Positions 57,411 through 64,000 of a DNA stretch of 64,000 nt are shown here, in pieces (the stretch's first letter is position 1; each line of letters opens with the position of its first letter). A program made the position numbers and the translations under genes. The DNA comes from Phenylobacterium sp. Root1290. Lineage in GTDB: Bacteria; Pseudomonadota; Alphaproteobacteria; Caulobacterales; Caulobacteraceae. The notes beneath the pieces are model-generated. The model was given only the letters and a program-made list of their open reading frames with translations, was not told where the DNA came from and did no database searches. The stretch lies in assembly GCF_001425305.1 (NCBI RefSeq), contig NZ_LMEE01000003.1, positions 587,634 to 651,633 on the forward strand, read 5' to 3'.

Positions 57411-58925
57411 ATGGGCCGGAATTCTCAACGGTGGTTGCTGGCCGGCGCAGTGAGCGCCATCGCCTTGGGCGCGCAGGCCGCGCCGCGTCTCGAGACCGTT
57501 CTGAAGCCGGTGCGCGATGGCGCGGCCGAGGTCGCCGCCATCGAGGTGAAGGCGCAGCTGACGGGCGTGGAGGGCGAGGCGCTCGTGCTCTCGGCGCCGG
57601 TGACCTATGCCGGGGTGCGCGGCGTCGCCGACCGGGTGCAGGGGCTGAGCGTGCGCGACGTCAAGGGCGTGGTTCCGCTGTCCGCCGTCGACGATCCGGC
57701 CGCGCCGGGCGGCTTTCCCTATTTCCGTCATTGGACGGCCCAGCGGCCGGTCTCCTATCCCGTGACGATCACCTATCGCTCGGTGGTGCAGCCGGCCGGC
57801 GCGCCGCAGGGCCCGCCGTTCGGCATCCGGCCCTCTGGCGGCGGGGTCAGCGGCGCCGGGGCGGGGTTCCTGGTGCTGCCCGAGCAGGTCGGCGAGGCCG
57901 AGCTGGAGGTGCGTTGGGACCTCAGCGGCCTGGCCAAGGGGTCGAGCGCGGTCGCCTCGTTCGGGGACGGAGACGTCACGCTGGCCGGTTCGCCGGAGAA
58001 GCTGCGCCAGGCCTGGTACATGGCCGGGCCGATGGGGCGCTATCCGACGCGCGGCGACATCGACGGCTTCAGCGGGACGTGGCTGGGCCAGGCGCCGTTC
58101 GATCCGGCGGCCGAGCTGGAGTGGTCGGGCAAGCTCTACCAGCAGCTCGACAAGGACTTCGGATACCTGAAGCCGGCGCCGCGCTATCGCGTGTTCATGC
58201 GCTTCCTGGACACTCCGCCGGTCGGCGGCGGCACGGCCCTGCCCAATTCGTTCATGCTCTCGCGCGCCTCGGCGCCGAGGGACCTCGCCGCGAAGGGGCC
58301 GCGGACGACCTTCGCGCACGAGATGATCCACCAGTGGGTCGGCGGCGTGGAGTCGCCCGGCGCGGTGGGGATCAGCAGCTGGTTCAGCGAGGGCCTGACC
58401 ACCTACTATACGGCGCTGGCGCCGATGCGGGCTGGGTTCAGCTCGGTCGAGGCGTACGGCGAAGAGATCAATGCGGCGGCCCGCGGCTACTGGGGCAGCG
58501 AGGCGCGCGACTGGTCGGCCGAAAAGATCGCCAAGGCGGGCTTCGGTTCGGAGAGCATCCGCCATGTGCCCTACAATCGCAGCGCGCTCTACTTCGCCGA
58601 TCTCGACGCCAAGATCCGGGCGAAGTCGGGCGGCAAGCGCAAGCTGGACGACCTGTTGGCGCCGATGTTCGTCAGCCGCGAGCAGGGCGTGAAGTTCGAC
58701 CACGACGCCTGGAAGGCGATGGTCGGCGCCGAGCTCGGACCCGAGGCGGTCGCGACCTTCGAGGCGGTGGTGCTGAACGGCGAGATGTTCACGCCCGAGG
58801 CCGGCGCCTTCGGGCCGTGCTTCACGCGCGAGGCGACCACCTACAAGGTCGGGGAGGCGAGCGTCGAGGGCTATCGGTGGACGCGGGCGGCCTCGGTTCC
58901 CGACGCGACGTGCCGGGCCTGGTAG
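57411..58925 (+). CDS. M61-like metallopeptidase (glycyl-aminopeptidase type), exported
   Basis: 504-aa zinc peptidase. Signal peptide is residues 1-23 (ends GAQAA). The HExxH motif is in TTFAHEMIHQWVGG, with the third ligand Glu in SSWFSEGLTTYYTA, as in M61/M1 enzymes. Typical M61 PDZ/beta domains are only partly recognisable; the N-terminal 220 residues are beta-rich. GGGGGA precedes the ATG. It is convergent with the response regulator (5-base gap). Confidence 0.87.
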   Translation: MGRNSQRWLLAGAVSAIALGAQAAPRLETVLKPVRDGAAEVAAIEVKAQLTGVEGEALVLSAPVTYAGVRGVADRVQGLSVRDVKGVVPLSAVDDPAAPGGFPYFRHWTAQRPVSYPVTITYRSVVQPAGAPQGPPFGIRPSGGGVSGAGAGFLVLPEQVGEAELEVRWDLSGLAKGSSAVASFGDGDVTLAGSPEKLRQAWYMAGPMGRYPTRGDIDGFSGTWLGQAPFDPAAELEWSGKLYQQLDKDFGYLKPAPRYRVFMRFLDTPPVGGGTALPNSFMLSRASAPRDLAAKGPRTTFAHEMIHQWVGGVESPGAVGISSWFSEGLTTYYTALAPMRAGFSSVEAYGEEINAAARGYWGSEARDWSAEKIAKAGFGSESIRHVPYNRSALYFADLDAKIRAKSGGKRKLDDLLAPMFVSREQGVKFDHDAWKAMVGAELGPEAVATFEAVVLNGEMFTPEAGAFGPCFTREATTYKVGEASVEGYRWTRAASVPDATCRAW

Positions 58926-58930
58926 GCCGC

Positions 58931-59437
58931 CTAGAGTTCGAGCACGCCGGCCTGGTCGATGGCCCGGCGCAAGGGACCGGCATAGCCCGCCTGCGGCCGC
59001 CGCCTGCGATCGGGACCGAAGAAGTCCGATGCGGCGATGTAGGGCCGCGGCCGCATGATCACCGACTCGAGCCGTAGCAGGATGTTGCGGGCGGTCACCG
59101 GCTTGGCCAGGAACTCGTTGACCCCGCGGTCGCGCGCGGCGTTGAGGCGCGGCAGGTCCGAATGGCCGGTCAGCATGATGATCGGCAGGTAGCGGTTGTC
59201 CCCCGGCAGCGCCCGAACCCGGGAAATGAAGTCGAGACCGTTCATCACCGGCATCTCGTAATCGACATAGGCGACGTCGATCTGCTGGTGCGGGAGCAAA
59301 TCGAGGGCATGGCGACCATCGGTTGCATAGAACAAGCGGTTCACCCCTGCGGCGGCGAGAACCGTGCCGATGATGGTGCGCATCTGCTCGTTGTCGTCGA
59401 CGACGAGTATTCGCAGAGCCCCAAGTCCTTGAGTCAC
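58931..59437 (-). CDS. CheY-like response regulator with C-terminal extension
   Basis: 168 aa. The receiver domain (1-130) has acidic pair RILVVDDNEQ, phospho-acceptor Asp in AYVDYEMPVMNGLDF, the Thr switch IIMLTGHSD and Lys in NEFLAKPVTARN. The last ~35 residues (RPYIAASDFFGPDRRRRPQA) are not a known output domain. No histidine kinase is adjacent, so it is an orphan; cell-cycle or motility phosphorelay is possible. Confidence 0.92.
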   Translation of the reverse strand: MTQGLGALRILVVDDNEQMRTIIGTVLAAAGVNRLFYATDGRHALDLLPHQQIDVAYVDYEMPVMNGLDFISRVRALPGDNRYLPIIMLTGHSDLPRLNAARDRGVNEFLAKPVTARNILLRLESVIMRPRPYIAASDFFGPDRRRRPQAGYAGPLRRAIDQAGVLEL

Positions 59438-59580
59438 TTTCTCGTCTCCGGCGAATCTCTAGCCAGATAGACGCCAATTGGGCGAACTGTCGCAAGCCCC
59501 AGAAGCGGTTTTCGGGGCCGCTGAGCCTTGACCTCGCCTCCGTCAGGCGCGAAGCGGGATGCCAATCATTGGGGGTGGGG

Positions 59581-60849
59581 ATGTCGAAGACTACTGAGGC
59601 GCCGTCGGCGCGGCGGGTCCTGGGCGCGAGCCTGGTCGGGACCGCAGTCGAATTCTACGACTTCTACATCTACGCGACCGCCGCCTCGCTGGTGTTCGGG
59701 CCGCTGTTCTTCCCTGACGCCTCGCCTTCGATGCAGCTGCTGTCGTCCTACGCGAGCATGGCGGTGGCGTTCTTCGCCCGGCCGGTGGGGGCGATCGTCT
59801 TCGGCCACTACGGCGACCGTATCGGCCGCAAGTCGACGCTGGTGGCCTCGCTGCTGCTGATGGGCGCCTCGACGGTGCTGATCGCCTTCCTGCCGACCTA
59901 CCAGCAGGCCGGATGGCTGGCGCCGGTCATGCTCTGCATTCTGCGCTTCGGCCAGGGCTTCGGCCTCGGCGGGGAGTGGGGCGGGGCGGCGCTGCTGGCG
60001 GTCGAGAACGCGCCGCCGGGCTGGCGCGCGCGCTACGGCATGTTCCCTCAGCTCGGCGCGCCGGTCGGCTTCATCGCCGCCAACGGCCTGTTCCTGATCC
60101 TGGGCATGCTGCTGACGCAGGAGCAGTTCCAGGCCTGGGGCTGGCGCATCCCGTTCCTGGGCAGCGCCCTGCTGGTCGGGGTCGGCCTGTGGGTGCGGCT
60201 GAAGCTCACCGAGACCCCGGCCTTCTCCAAGGCGCTGGCGGAGGAGAAGCCGTCGGATGTGCCGCTGGCCGAGCTGTTCAAGCGTCACCTAGGCCCGACG
60301 CTGGCGGGCACCTTTGCGGTGGTCGCGTGCTTTGCGACCTTCTACCTGGCGACCGCCTTCGCCCTTGGCTACGGCACCCAGACCCTGGGCTACAGCCGCG
60401 AGACGTTCCTGTCGGTGCAGCTGGGCGCGATCGGCTTCATGGCGCTGGGCATCGTGCTGGCCGGCTATTGGTCGGACGCCACCAACCCGCGCCGGGTGCT
60501 GATGGCCGGCTGCTTGATGGCCATCGCGGTCGGCGCGCTGATGGCGCCGATGATGGGCGGCGGCTCGCTGCTGGGGGCCTGGGCGTTCCTGTCGCTGGCG
60601 CTGCTGACCATGGGCTTCGTCTACGGCCCGCTGGGCGCGTTCCTGCCGGGGCTGTTCCCGGCGCGGGTGCGCTATACCGGCGCCTCGATGGCCTTCAATG
60701 TCGGCGGCATCATCGGCGGCGGCCTGACCCCGATGATCGCCCAGGCGCTGTCGACGCAGGGCGGCCTGGTTCCGGTGGGGATCTATCTGGGCGTGGCGGC
60801 GCTGATCAGCCTGGTGGCGCTGCTGCCGCTGAAGCACCAGCAGGCCTAG
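59581..60849 (+). CDS. MFS transporter, metabolite:H+ symporter (MHS) type
   Basis: 422 aa with 12 predicted transmembrane segments. MHS signatures: GTAVEFYDFYIYATAASLVF at TM1, FGHYGDRIGRKSTLV loop 2-3 motif A, and LRFGQGFGLGGEWGGAALLA. Such transporters carry shikimate, alpha-ketoglutarate, proline or similar. The start at 59581 is preceded by GGGGTGGGG; an in-frame ATG at 59569 is alternative. Divergent from the response regulator. Confidence 0.92.
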   Translation: MSKTTEAPSARRVLGASLVGTAVEFYDFYIYATAASLVFGPLFFPDASPSMQLLSSYASMAVAFFARPVGAIVFGHYGDRIGRKSTLVASLLLMGASTVLIAFLPTYQQAGWLAPVMLCILRFGQGFGLGGEWGGAALLAVENAPPGWRARYGMFPQLGAPVGFIAANGLFLILGMLLTQEQFQAWGWRIPFLGSALLVGVGLWVRLKLTETPAFSKALAEEKPSDVPLAELFKRHLGPTLAGTFAVVACFATFYLATAFALGYGTQTLGYSRETFLSVQLGAIGFMALGIVLAGYWSDATNPRRVLMAGCLMAIAVGALMAPMMGGGSLLGAWAFLSLALLTMGFVYGPLGAFLPGLFPARVRYTGASMAFNVGGIIGGGLTPMIAQALSTQGGLVPVGIYLGVAALISLVALLPLKHQQA

Positions 60850-60853
60850 AGGC

Positions 60854-61879
60854 TCACCAGTGGTTCTCGACCTCTTCGGCGAAGCCGATGAGGTCGTCGA
60901 TCTGCAGCCGCGTGCCGTCGTCGAGCACCGCGACGCCTGAGAACTTGCCGAACACTTGGTGCTGGCGGCTGCTGACCGGCCCCATCTGGAAGTCGGCGTG
61001 GCGGTCGACGATCGGCTCGAACGTCATCTCGAAGCGGCCGTCGCTGGAGGTGAAGCGCCAGGGACCGCTGTCGTGGGCGCCCGGCGGCAGATGGAACTCC
61101 AGCTCGGTCAGCTTGTGGGCCTTGCCGTCGAAGAAGAGGATGTTCTCCGAGGCCGCCGAGGTGTCGCCGAAGCCATAGCCGATGTTGAAGCCGAACGGCT
61201 TGCCGTCGACCAGGCCCGAGGCCGAGCCCCAGTACCAGGTGTTGTCGTAGGTCCAGACGCCGCGGCCCCAGTCGAGCACGCCAAAGGCGCTGGTGGGTTC
61301 GAAGTCGTAGCGCTTGCCGGCATAGACCACGTGGCCGCTGGCCGGCATGCAGTTGATCTTCTGGTTGTAGTAGAAGGCTGTGGCCTGCTCGGCGAACGGC
61401 GTGGCGATGACCATGCGGTCCATCGGCGGCTGGGCCAGGAAGATCTCGCCGGAGATGCCGGCGCCCTTGTCGAAGCCCGGGGCGTCGAACACCAGGCTGC
61501 GGCCGCCGGGCGCAAAGCGGAAGGCGATCTCCATCTTCGGATGCACGTGGACGATGTCGCCGGCGTCGGCGCTGGGCGGCAGCGCCATGGCGCCGTGCGG
61601 GGCGGGCAGCCCGACCCCGCCGTTGACGAAGCTGCGGGCCTGGAAGTCCATCCAGGAGACTCCGAGGAAGCCCATGTGGCCGTTGTCCGCGACCGTCAGC
61701 GCCAGGCCGAAGTCGGGCGACAGGATCGCGTAGTAGTCCCACTCCTTGATCGCCGTGTCGTCATGCGGCACGCCGATGGCGGCGCGGTCATAGCGGCGGA
61801 CTTCCTGCGCGGCCCAGCCGCGCGCGGCCAGATGGCCGTTTGCGTCGAGCAGTTCGCCCGATCCCAGCTTGGTTTGCAT
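60854..61879 (-). CDS. DUF2804 domain protein
   Basis: 341 aa, no leader. The DUF2804 signature is clear: LDWGRGVWTYDNTWYWGSAS followed by GLVDGKPFGFNIGYGFGDTS and the N-terminal GELLDANGHLAARGWAAQEV. The protein is beta-rich and lipocalin-like. No enzymatic role is known for the family. It is convergent with the MFS gene (5-base gap). Confidence 0.88.
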   Translation of the reverse strand: MQTKLGSGELLDANGHLAARGWAAQEVRRYDRAAIGVPHDDTAIKEWDYYAILSPDFGLALTVADNGHMGFLGVSWMDFQARSFVNGGVGLPAPHGAMALPPSADAGDIVHVHPKMEIAFRFAPGGRSLVFDAPGFDKGAGISGEIFLAQPPMDRMVIATPFAEQATAFYYNQKINCMPASGHVVYAGKRYDFEPTSAFGVLDWGRGVWTYDNTWYWGSASGLVDGKPFGFNIGYGFGDTSAASENILFFDGKAHKLTELEFHLPPGAHDSGPWRFTSSDGRFEMTFEPIVDRHADFQMGPVSSRQHQVFGKFSGVAVLDDGTRLQIDDLIGFAEEVENHW

Positions 61880-61987
61880 GTCGCCTCCGCGTGTCGTTGG
61901 GGCGTGCTTAGGGCATGACGCCGCGGAAGCGCAAAGCGCCGCGTCGCGAGCGCGATTGACCGCGTGAGTGTCGAGGCGTATCGCTAT

Positions 61988-62002
61988 TGCGAGTCATTCG
62001 CA
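61988..62002. promoter_or_regulatory. Fur-box-like dyad upstream of the 62019 gene
   Basis: TGCGA and TCGCA flank GTCAT, embedded in CTATTGCGAGTCATTCGCAT. The layout resembles proteobacterial Fur sites (TTGCGAATGATTCGCA type). It lies 17 bases before the ATG at 62019, where a repressor would block initiation. Confidence 0.5.
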
Positions 62003-62018
62003 TATTAGGAGCCGCCCC

Positions 62019-62489
62019 ATGGCTATCGCCCCCCAAGCCGCTGCGTCCCTCCGAGTCGGACCGGTGGGTCTGGCCGTGTCGGAACAGCTGGTGCTGGCGT
62101 CGTTGCGTGCGTGGGCGCGGGCCAGGATGTGCGACGAGGATCCGCGCGAACTGGTGCGGCCCGGGCTGACCCATGTGAGCTCCAAGCCCGTGGCGAGCGT
62201 GTTCGTCGCCCTGATGGAGCATGTCGAGCGCAACGCCCTGCGGTCGATGGAGGTGCATTGCGTCGCCTGCGGCGGCTATTCGCAGGACGAGCAGCGGGTG
62301 GTGCTGGCCTGCGGCGTAGCGCGGTGCGCGCCGGACGTGGCGCTGCAACTGTTGAGGCCGCTGGTCGCGCAGCCGGAGGCGCCGGTGCTGCTGGCGCGGA
62401 CGCTGAACGTGGCGCTCTGCAACGCCGGCTTCCCGATGCCGGTGCGGATGTGGGACGACGATGCGAGCGTGCCGGCCACCGTGCACTGA
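62019..62489 (+). CDS. Hypothetical protein with cysteine pairs, possibly iron-regulated
   Basis: 156 aa; AGGAG precedes the ATG at 62019. Sequence is helical (LAVSEQLVLASLRAWARARM) with CVACGG in the middle, then ACGVARCAP, giving a C-x2-C and a C-x4-C that could bind metal. No signal peptide or membrane helix. No family I recognise. The upstream Fur-like dyad suggests iron control. Confidence 0.68.
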   Translation: MAIAPQAAASLRVGPVGLAVSEQLVLASLRAWARARMCDEDPRELVRPGLTHVSSKPVASVFVALMEHVERNALRSMEVHCVACGGYSQDEQRVVLACGVARCAPDVALQLLRPLVAQPEAPVLLARTLNVALCNAGFPMPVRMWDDDASVPATVH

Positions 62490-62535
62490 ACTCGGCGCGC
62501 TGGAATCGCGCCGCCATCGGGTCTAGGCAGGCCCG

Positions 62536-62946
62536 ATGAATAGTAATGATGACGAGCTCGGGTTCGACGGCGGCGGCTATGACGCCGAGGACTGGTCGCG
62601 GCTGAAGCCCTTCACCGGCGCGTTGGCGACGCTGGAGGACGTGCAGAACCGCGTTGCGATCTTCGCCCTGGGCGACACCAGCGGCGGGCGGCCGATAGAC
62701 ATGGAGCTGCCGCAGCCGGTGATCTGGTGGGAGGACGACGGCGAAGTCGCCGCCGTCGCCGTCCAGGCTGAAGCGCACGATTCCGAAGAGGGCGAGACCA
62801 TGGAGGTGCTCGGCCTCGTGCTGCCCGACGGCGGCGGCGCGGTGGCGCTGCTGGAGGACGTCGATCTGGTCGACGACAGCGATCCGGTCTGGCGCCGGCT
62901 GGTCACCGAAGCGATCGGCGACGAAACCGGCGACGACGAGGACTAG
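62536..62946 (+). CDS. Highly acidic hypothetical protein
   Basis: 136-aa protein with very many Asp and Glu residues (start [20 protein letters not shown], end DETGDDED). No leader or membrane helix. Hydrophobic patches [20 protein letters not shown] and [20 protein letters not shown] suggest a small beta fold. Weak ribosome-binding site. Its stop overlaps the convergent purQ stop by 4 bases. No function can be assigned. Confidence 0.68.
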   Translation: MNSNDDELGFDGGGYDAEDWSRLKPFTGALATLEDVQNRVAIFALGDTSGGRPIDMELPQPVIWWEDDGEVAAVAVQAEAHDSEEGETMEVLGLVLPDGGGAVALLEDVDLVDDSDPVWRRLVTEAIGDETGDDED

Positions 62947-63605
62947 GCGCTGGCGAGCGCGCTCTGGAACAGGATCGCGCCGTCGGCCGAGCCCAGCTCG
63001 GGTTCGAAGGCGCGGTCGGGGTGCGGCATCAGGCCGATGACGTTGCCCTGCTTGTTGACAATGCCGGCGATGTTGCGCGACGAGCCGTTGGGGTTGTCGA
63101 GGTAGCGGAAGACCACCTGGCCCTCGCCCTCCAGCCGGTCGAGGGTCTCTTCGTCAGCGAAGTAGTTGCCCTCGCCGTTGCCCACCGTCATCTCAACCTC
63201 GCGGCGGCCGTTGTAGCCGGCGGTGAAGCGGGTCTGGGCGTTGGTGACCTCGAGCGCCACCGGCTTGCAAACGTACTTCAGCCGCTCGTTCCGCAGCAGC
63301 GCGCCAGGCAGCATCTTCGACTCGGTCAGCACCTGGAAGCCGTTGCAGATGCCGACGACGGCGACGCCGCGCTCGGCCGCAGCGCGCACCTCGGTCATCA
63401 CCGGCGAGAGCGAGGCCATGGCCGCGCAGCGAAGGTAGTCGCCGTAGGAGAAGCCGCCGGGCAGGACGATCAGGTCCAGGCCTTGGGGCAGGGCGGTGTC
63501 GCCATGCCAGACCATGTCCACCTTGGCGCCGGTGGAGCGTTCGACGGCGACCTTGCAGTCGCGATCGCAGTTGGAACCCGGGAAGACGATGACGGCGGCT
63601 TTCAT
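62943..63605 (-). CDS. purQ: Phosphoribosylformylglycinamidine synthase subunit PurQ
   Basis: Class I glutamine amidotransferase of 220 aa that supplies ammonia to PurL. Catalytic Cys is in [18 protein letters not shown]; the His/Glu pair is in [30 protein letters not shown] shows the oxyanion strand. Start 63605 gives [16 protein letters not shown]. purS, usually directly upstream, is not seen. PurL lies 30 kb away in the same orientation. Confidence 0.97.
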   Translation of the reverse strand: MKAAVIVFPGSNCDRDCKVAVERSTGAKVDMVWHGDTALPQGLDLIVLPGGFSYGDYLRCAAMASLSPVMTEVRAAAERGVAVVGICNGFQVLTESKMLPGALLRNERLKYVCKPVALEVTNAQTRFTAGYNGRREVEMTVGNGEGNYFADEETLDRLEGEGQVVFRYLDNPNGSSRNIAGIVNKQGNVIGLMPHPDRAFEPELGSADGAILFQSALASA

Positions 63606-63615
63606 GGGCGGCCCT

Positions 63616-64000
63616 TTACGCGCATTTGTCGAGAATTGGGAGGGGGGAGGTGGTCGCATCCGGCGCCGGATGCGGCGCACGGAAGGTGAAGGCGTCCGGC
63701 GTCGGCCCGTGGCGTTCCAGCAGGGCCAGCCTGGCGACGCCCTCGGCGACCGTCGGCTCGTGCCCGACCGGGACCCACCAGAGGGCCATGAAGACCTCCA
63801 TCTCGTGAAACCACTCGGCCCGGCGGCGCATGATCTGGCTGTGGCCGGAGCGATAGACGAAGGCGCCCAGGGCGGCGGGGCTTTCCCAGACCGACATGTT
63901 GGTGATGATCATCGGATCGTCGAAGGCGGCAAGGTCGGTGGCGTCGTTCCCGTCGCCGGTCAGCCGCCAGACGAAGCCCTTTGAGGCTTCGGCCAGGGCG
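63616..64000 (-). CDS. DUF3291 domain protein (partial, N-terminus beyond right edge)
   Basis: The minus-strand frame is open from the right edge to 63616, about 127 codons. Text matches DUF3291 ([60 protein letters not shown]), a ferredoxin-like dimeric alpha-beta fold sometimes linked to antibiotic synthesis. It ends 11 bases before the purQ start on the same strand, so it may be cotranscribed with purQ. True start outside the window. Confidence 0.8.
   Translation of the reverse strand, partial: ALAEASKGFVWRLTGDGNDATDLAAFDDPMIITNMSVWESPAALGAFVYRSGHSQIMRRRAEWFHEMEVFMALWWVPVGHEPTVAEGVARLALLERHGPTPDAFTFRAPHPAPDATTSPLPILDKCA

Overview
The window is GC-rich, densely coded bacterial chromosome, best explained as Caulobacterales (Phenylobacterium/Caulobacter-like). 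Supporting signs are recA directly followed by alaS, a GAAC-N7-GAAC LexA box before recA, many TonB-dependent receptors (TBDRs), FecI/FecR signalling, GANTC sites inside a promoter, and a purL ... bolA ... grxD order typical of alphaproteobacteria. I see no rRNA, tRNA, insertion sequence, prophage or CRISPR array. Most of the window looks like core chromosome with several nutrient-uptake islands.

Layout. 1-13.8 kb is an outer-membrane uptake region: a TPR/2OG-oxygenase protein cut by the left edge, a large TBDR, an M14 peptidase, an M20 amidohydrolase, and a FecI-FecR-TBDR signalling set. 13.8-18 kb holds LexA-controlled recA and alaS. 18-27 kb is housekeeping: VOC protein, RNase T2, DUF2939, icd, TrmJ-like methylase, nitronate monooxygenase, a 60-bp tandem-repeat gene, rpsD, a lipoprotein, thioesterase, grxD, an aldo/keto-reductase-like gene and bolA. 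27-34.3 kb has a VOC protein, a serine hydrolase, an amidohydrolase, a CinA-type amidase, purL with a coupled small gene, and cspA with a hairpin-rich downstream region. 34.6-43.5 kb has two tandem DUF1254/DUF1214 genes, a TBDR divergent from an HxlR regulator, a bile-acid-symporter-like protein, proline iminopeptidase, an SMR transporter and a TetR regulator. 43.6-48 kb pairs a sulfatase with a convergent TBDR; both are preceded by the same 28-bp element. 48-64 kb is metabolism: acid phosphatase, acylphosphatase, enoyl-CoA hydratase, fbp, aminotransferase, Tat-exported amidohydrolase, acetyltransferase, M61-like peptidase, response regulator, MFS transporter, DUF2804, purQ, and a DUF3291 gene cut by the right edge.

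How genes work together. The clearest local system is TetR / sulfatase / TBDR at 42.9-47.9 kb. The 28-bp elements ahead of the sulfatase and ahead of the TBDR match at 25 of 28 positions and differ only in the three central bases, so one regulator probably controls uptake and desulfation of one substrate. A second candidate is the HxlR/TBDR divergent promoter, whose dyad half-sites are themselves GANTC (CcrM) sites. Other unusual points are an aldo/keto-reductase-like protein lacking the catalytic tetrad between bolA and grxD, a series of seven inverted repeats downstream of and reaching into cspA, and a G-quadruplex motif just upstream of icd.

Limits: functions come from motif recognition by eye. 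Start codons are chosen from ribosome-binding sites and signal peptides and several are uncertain. No homology search or folding calculation was run.
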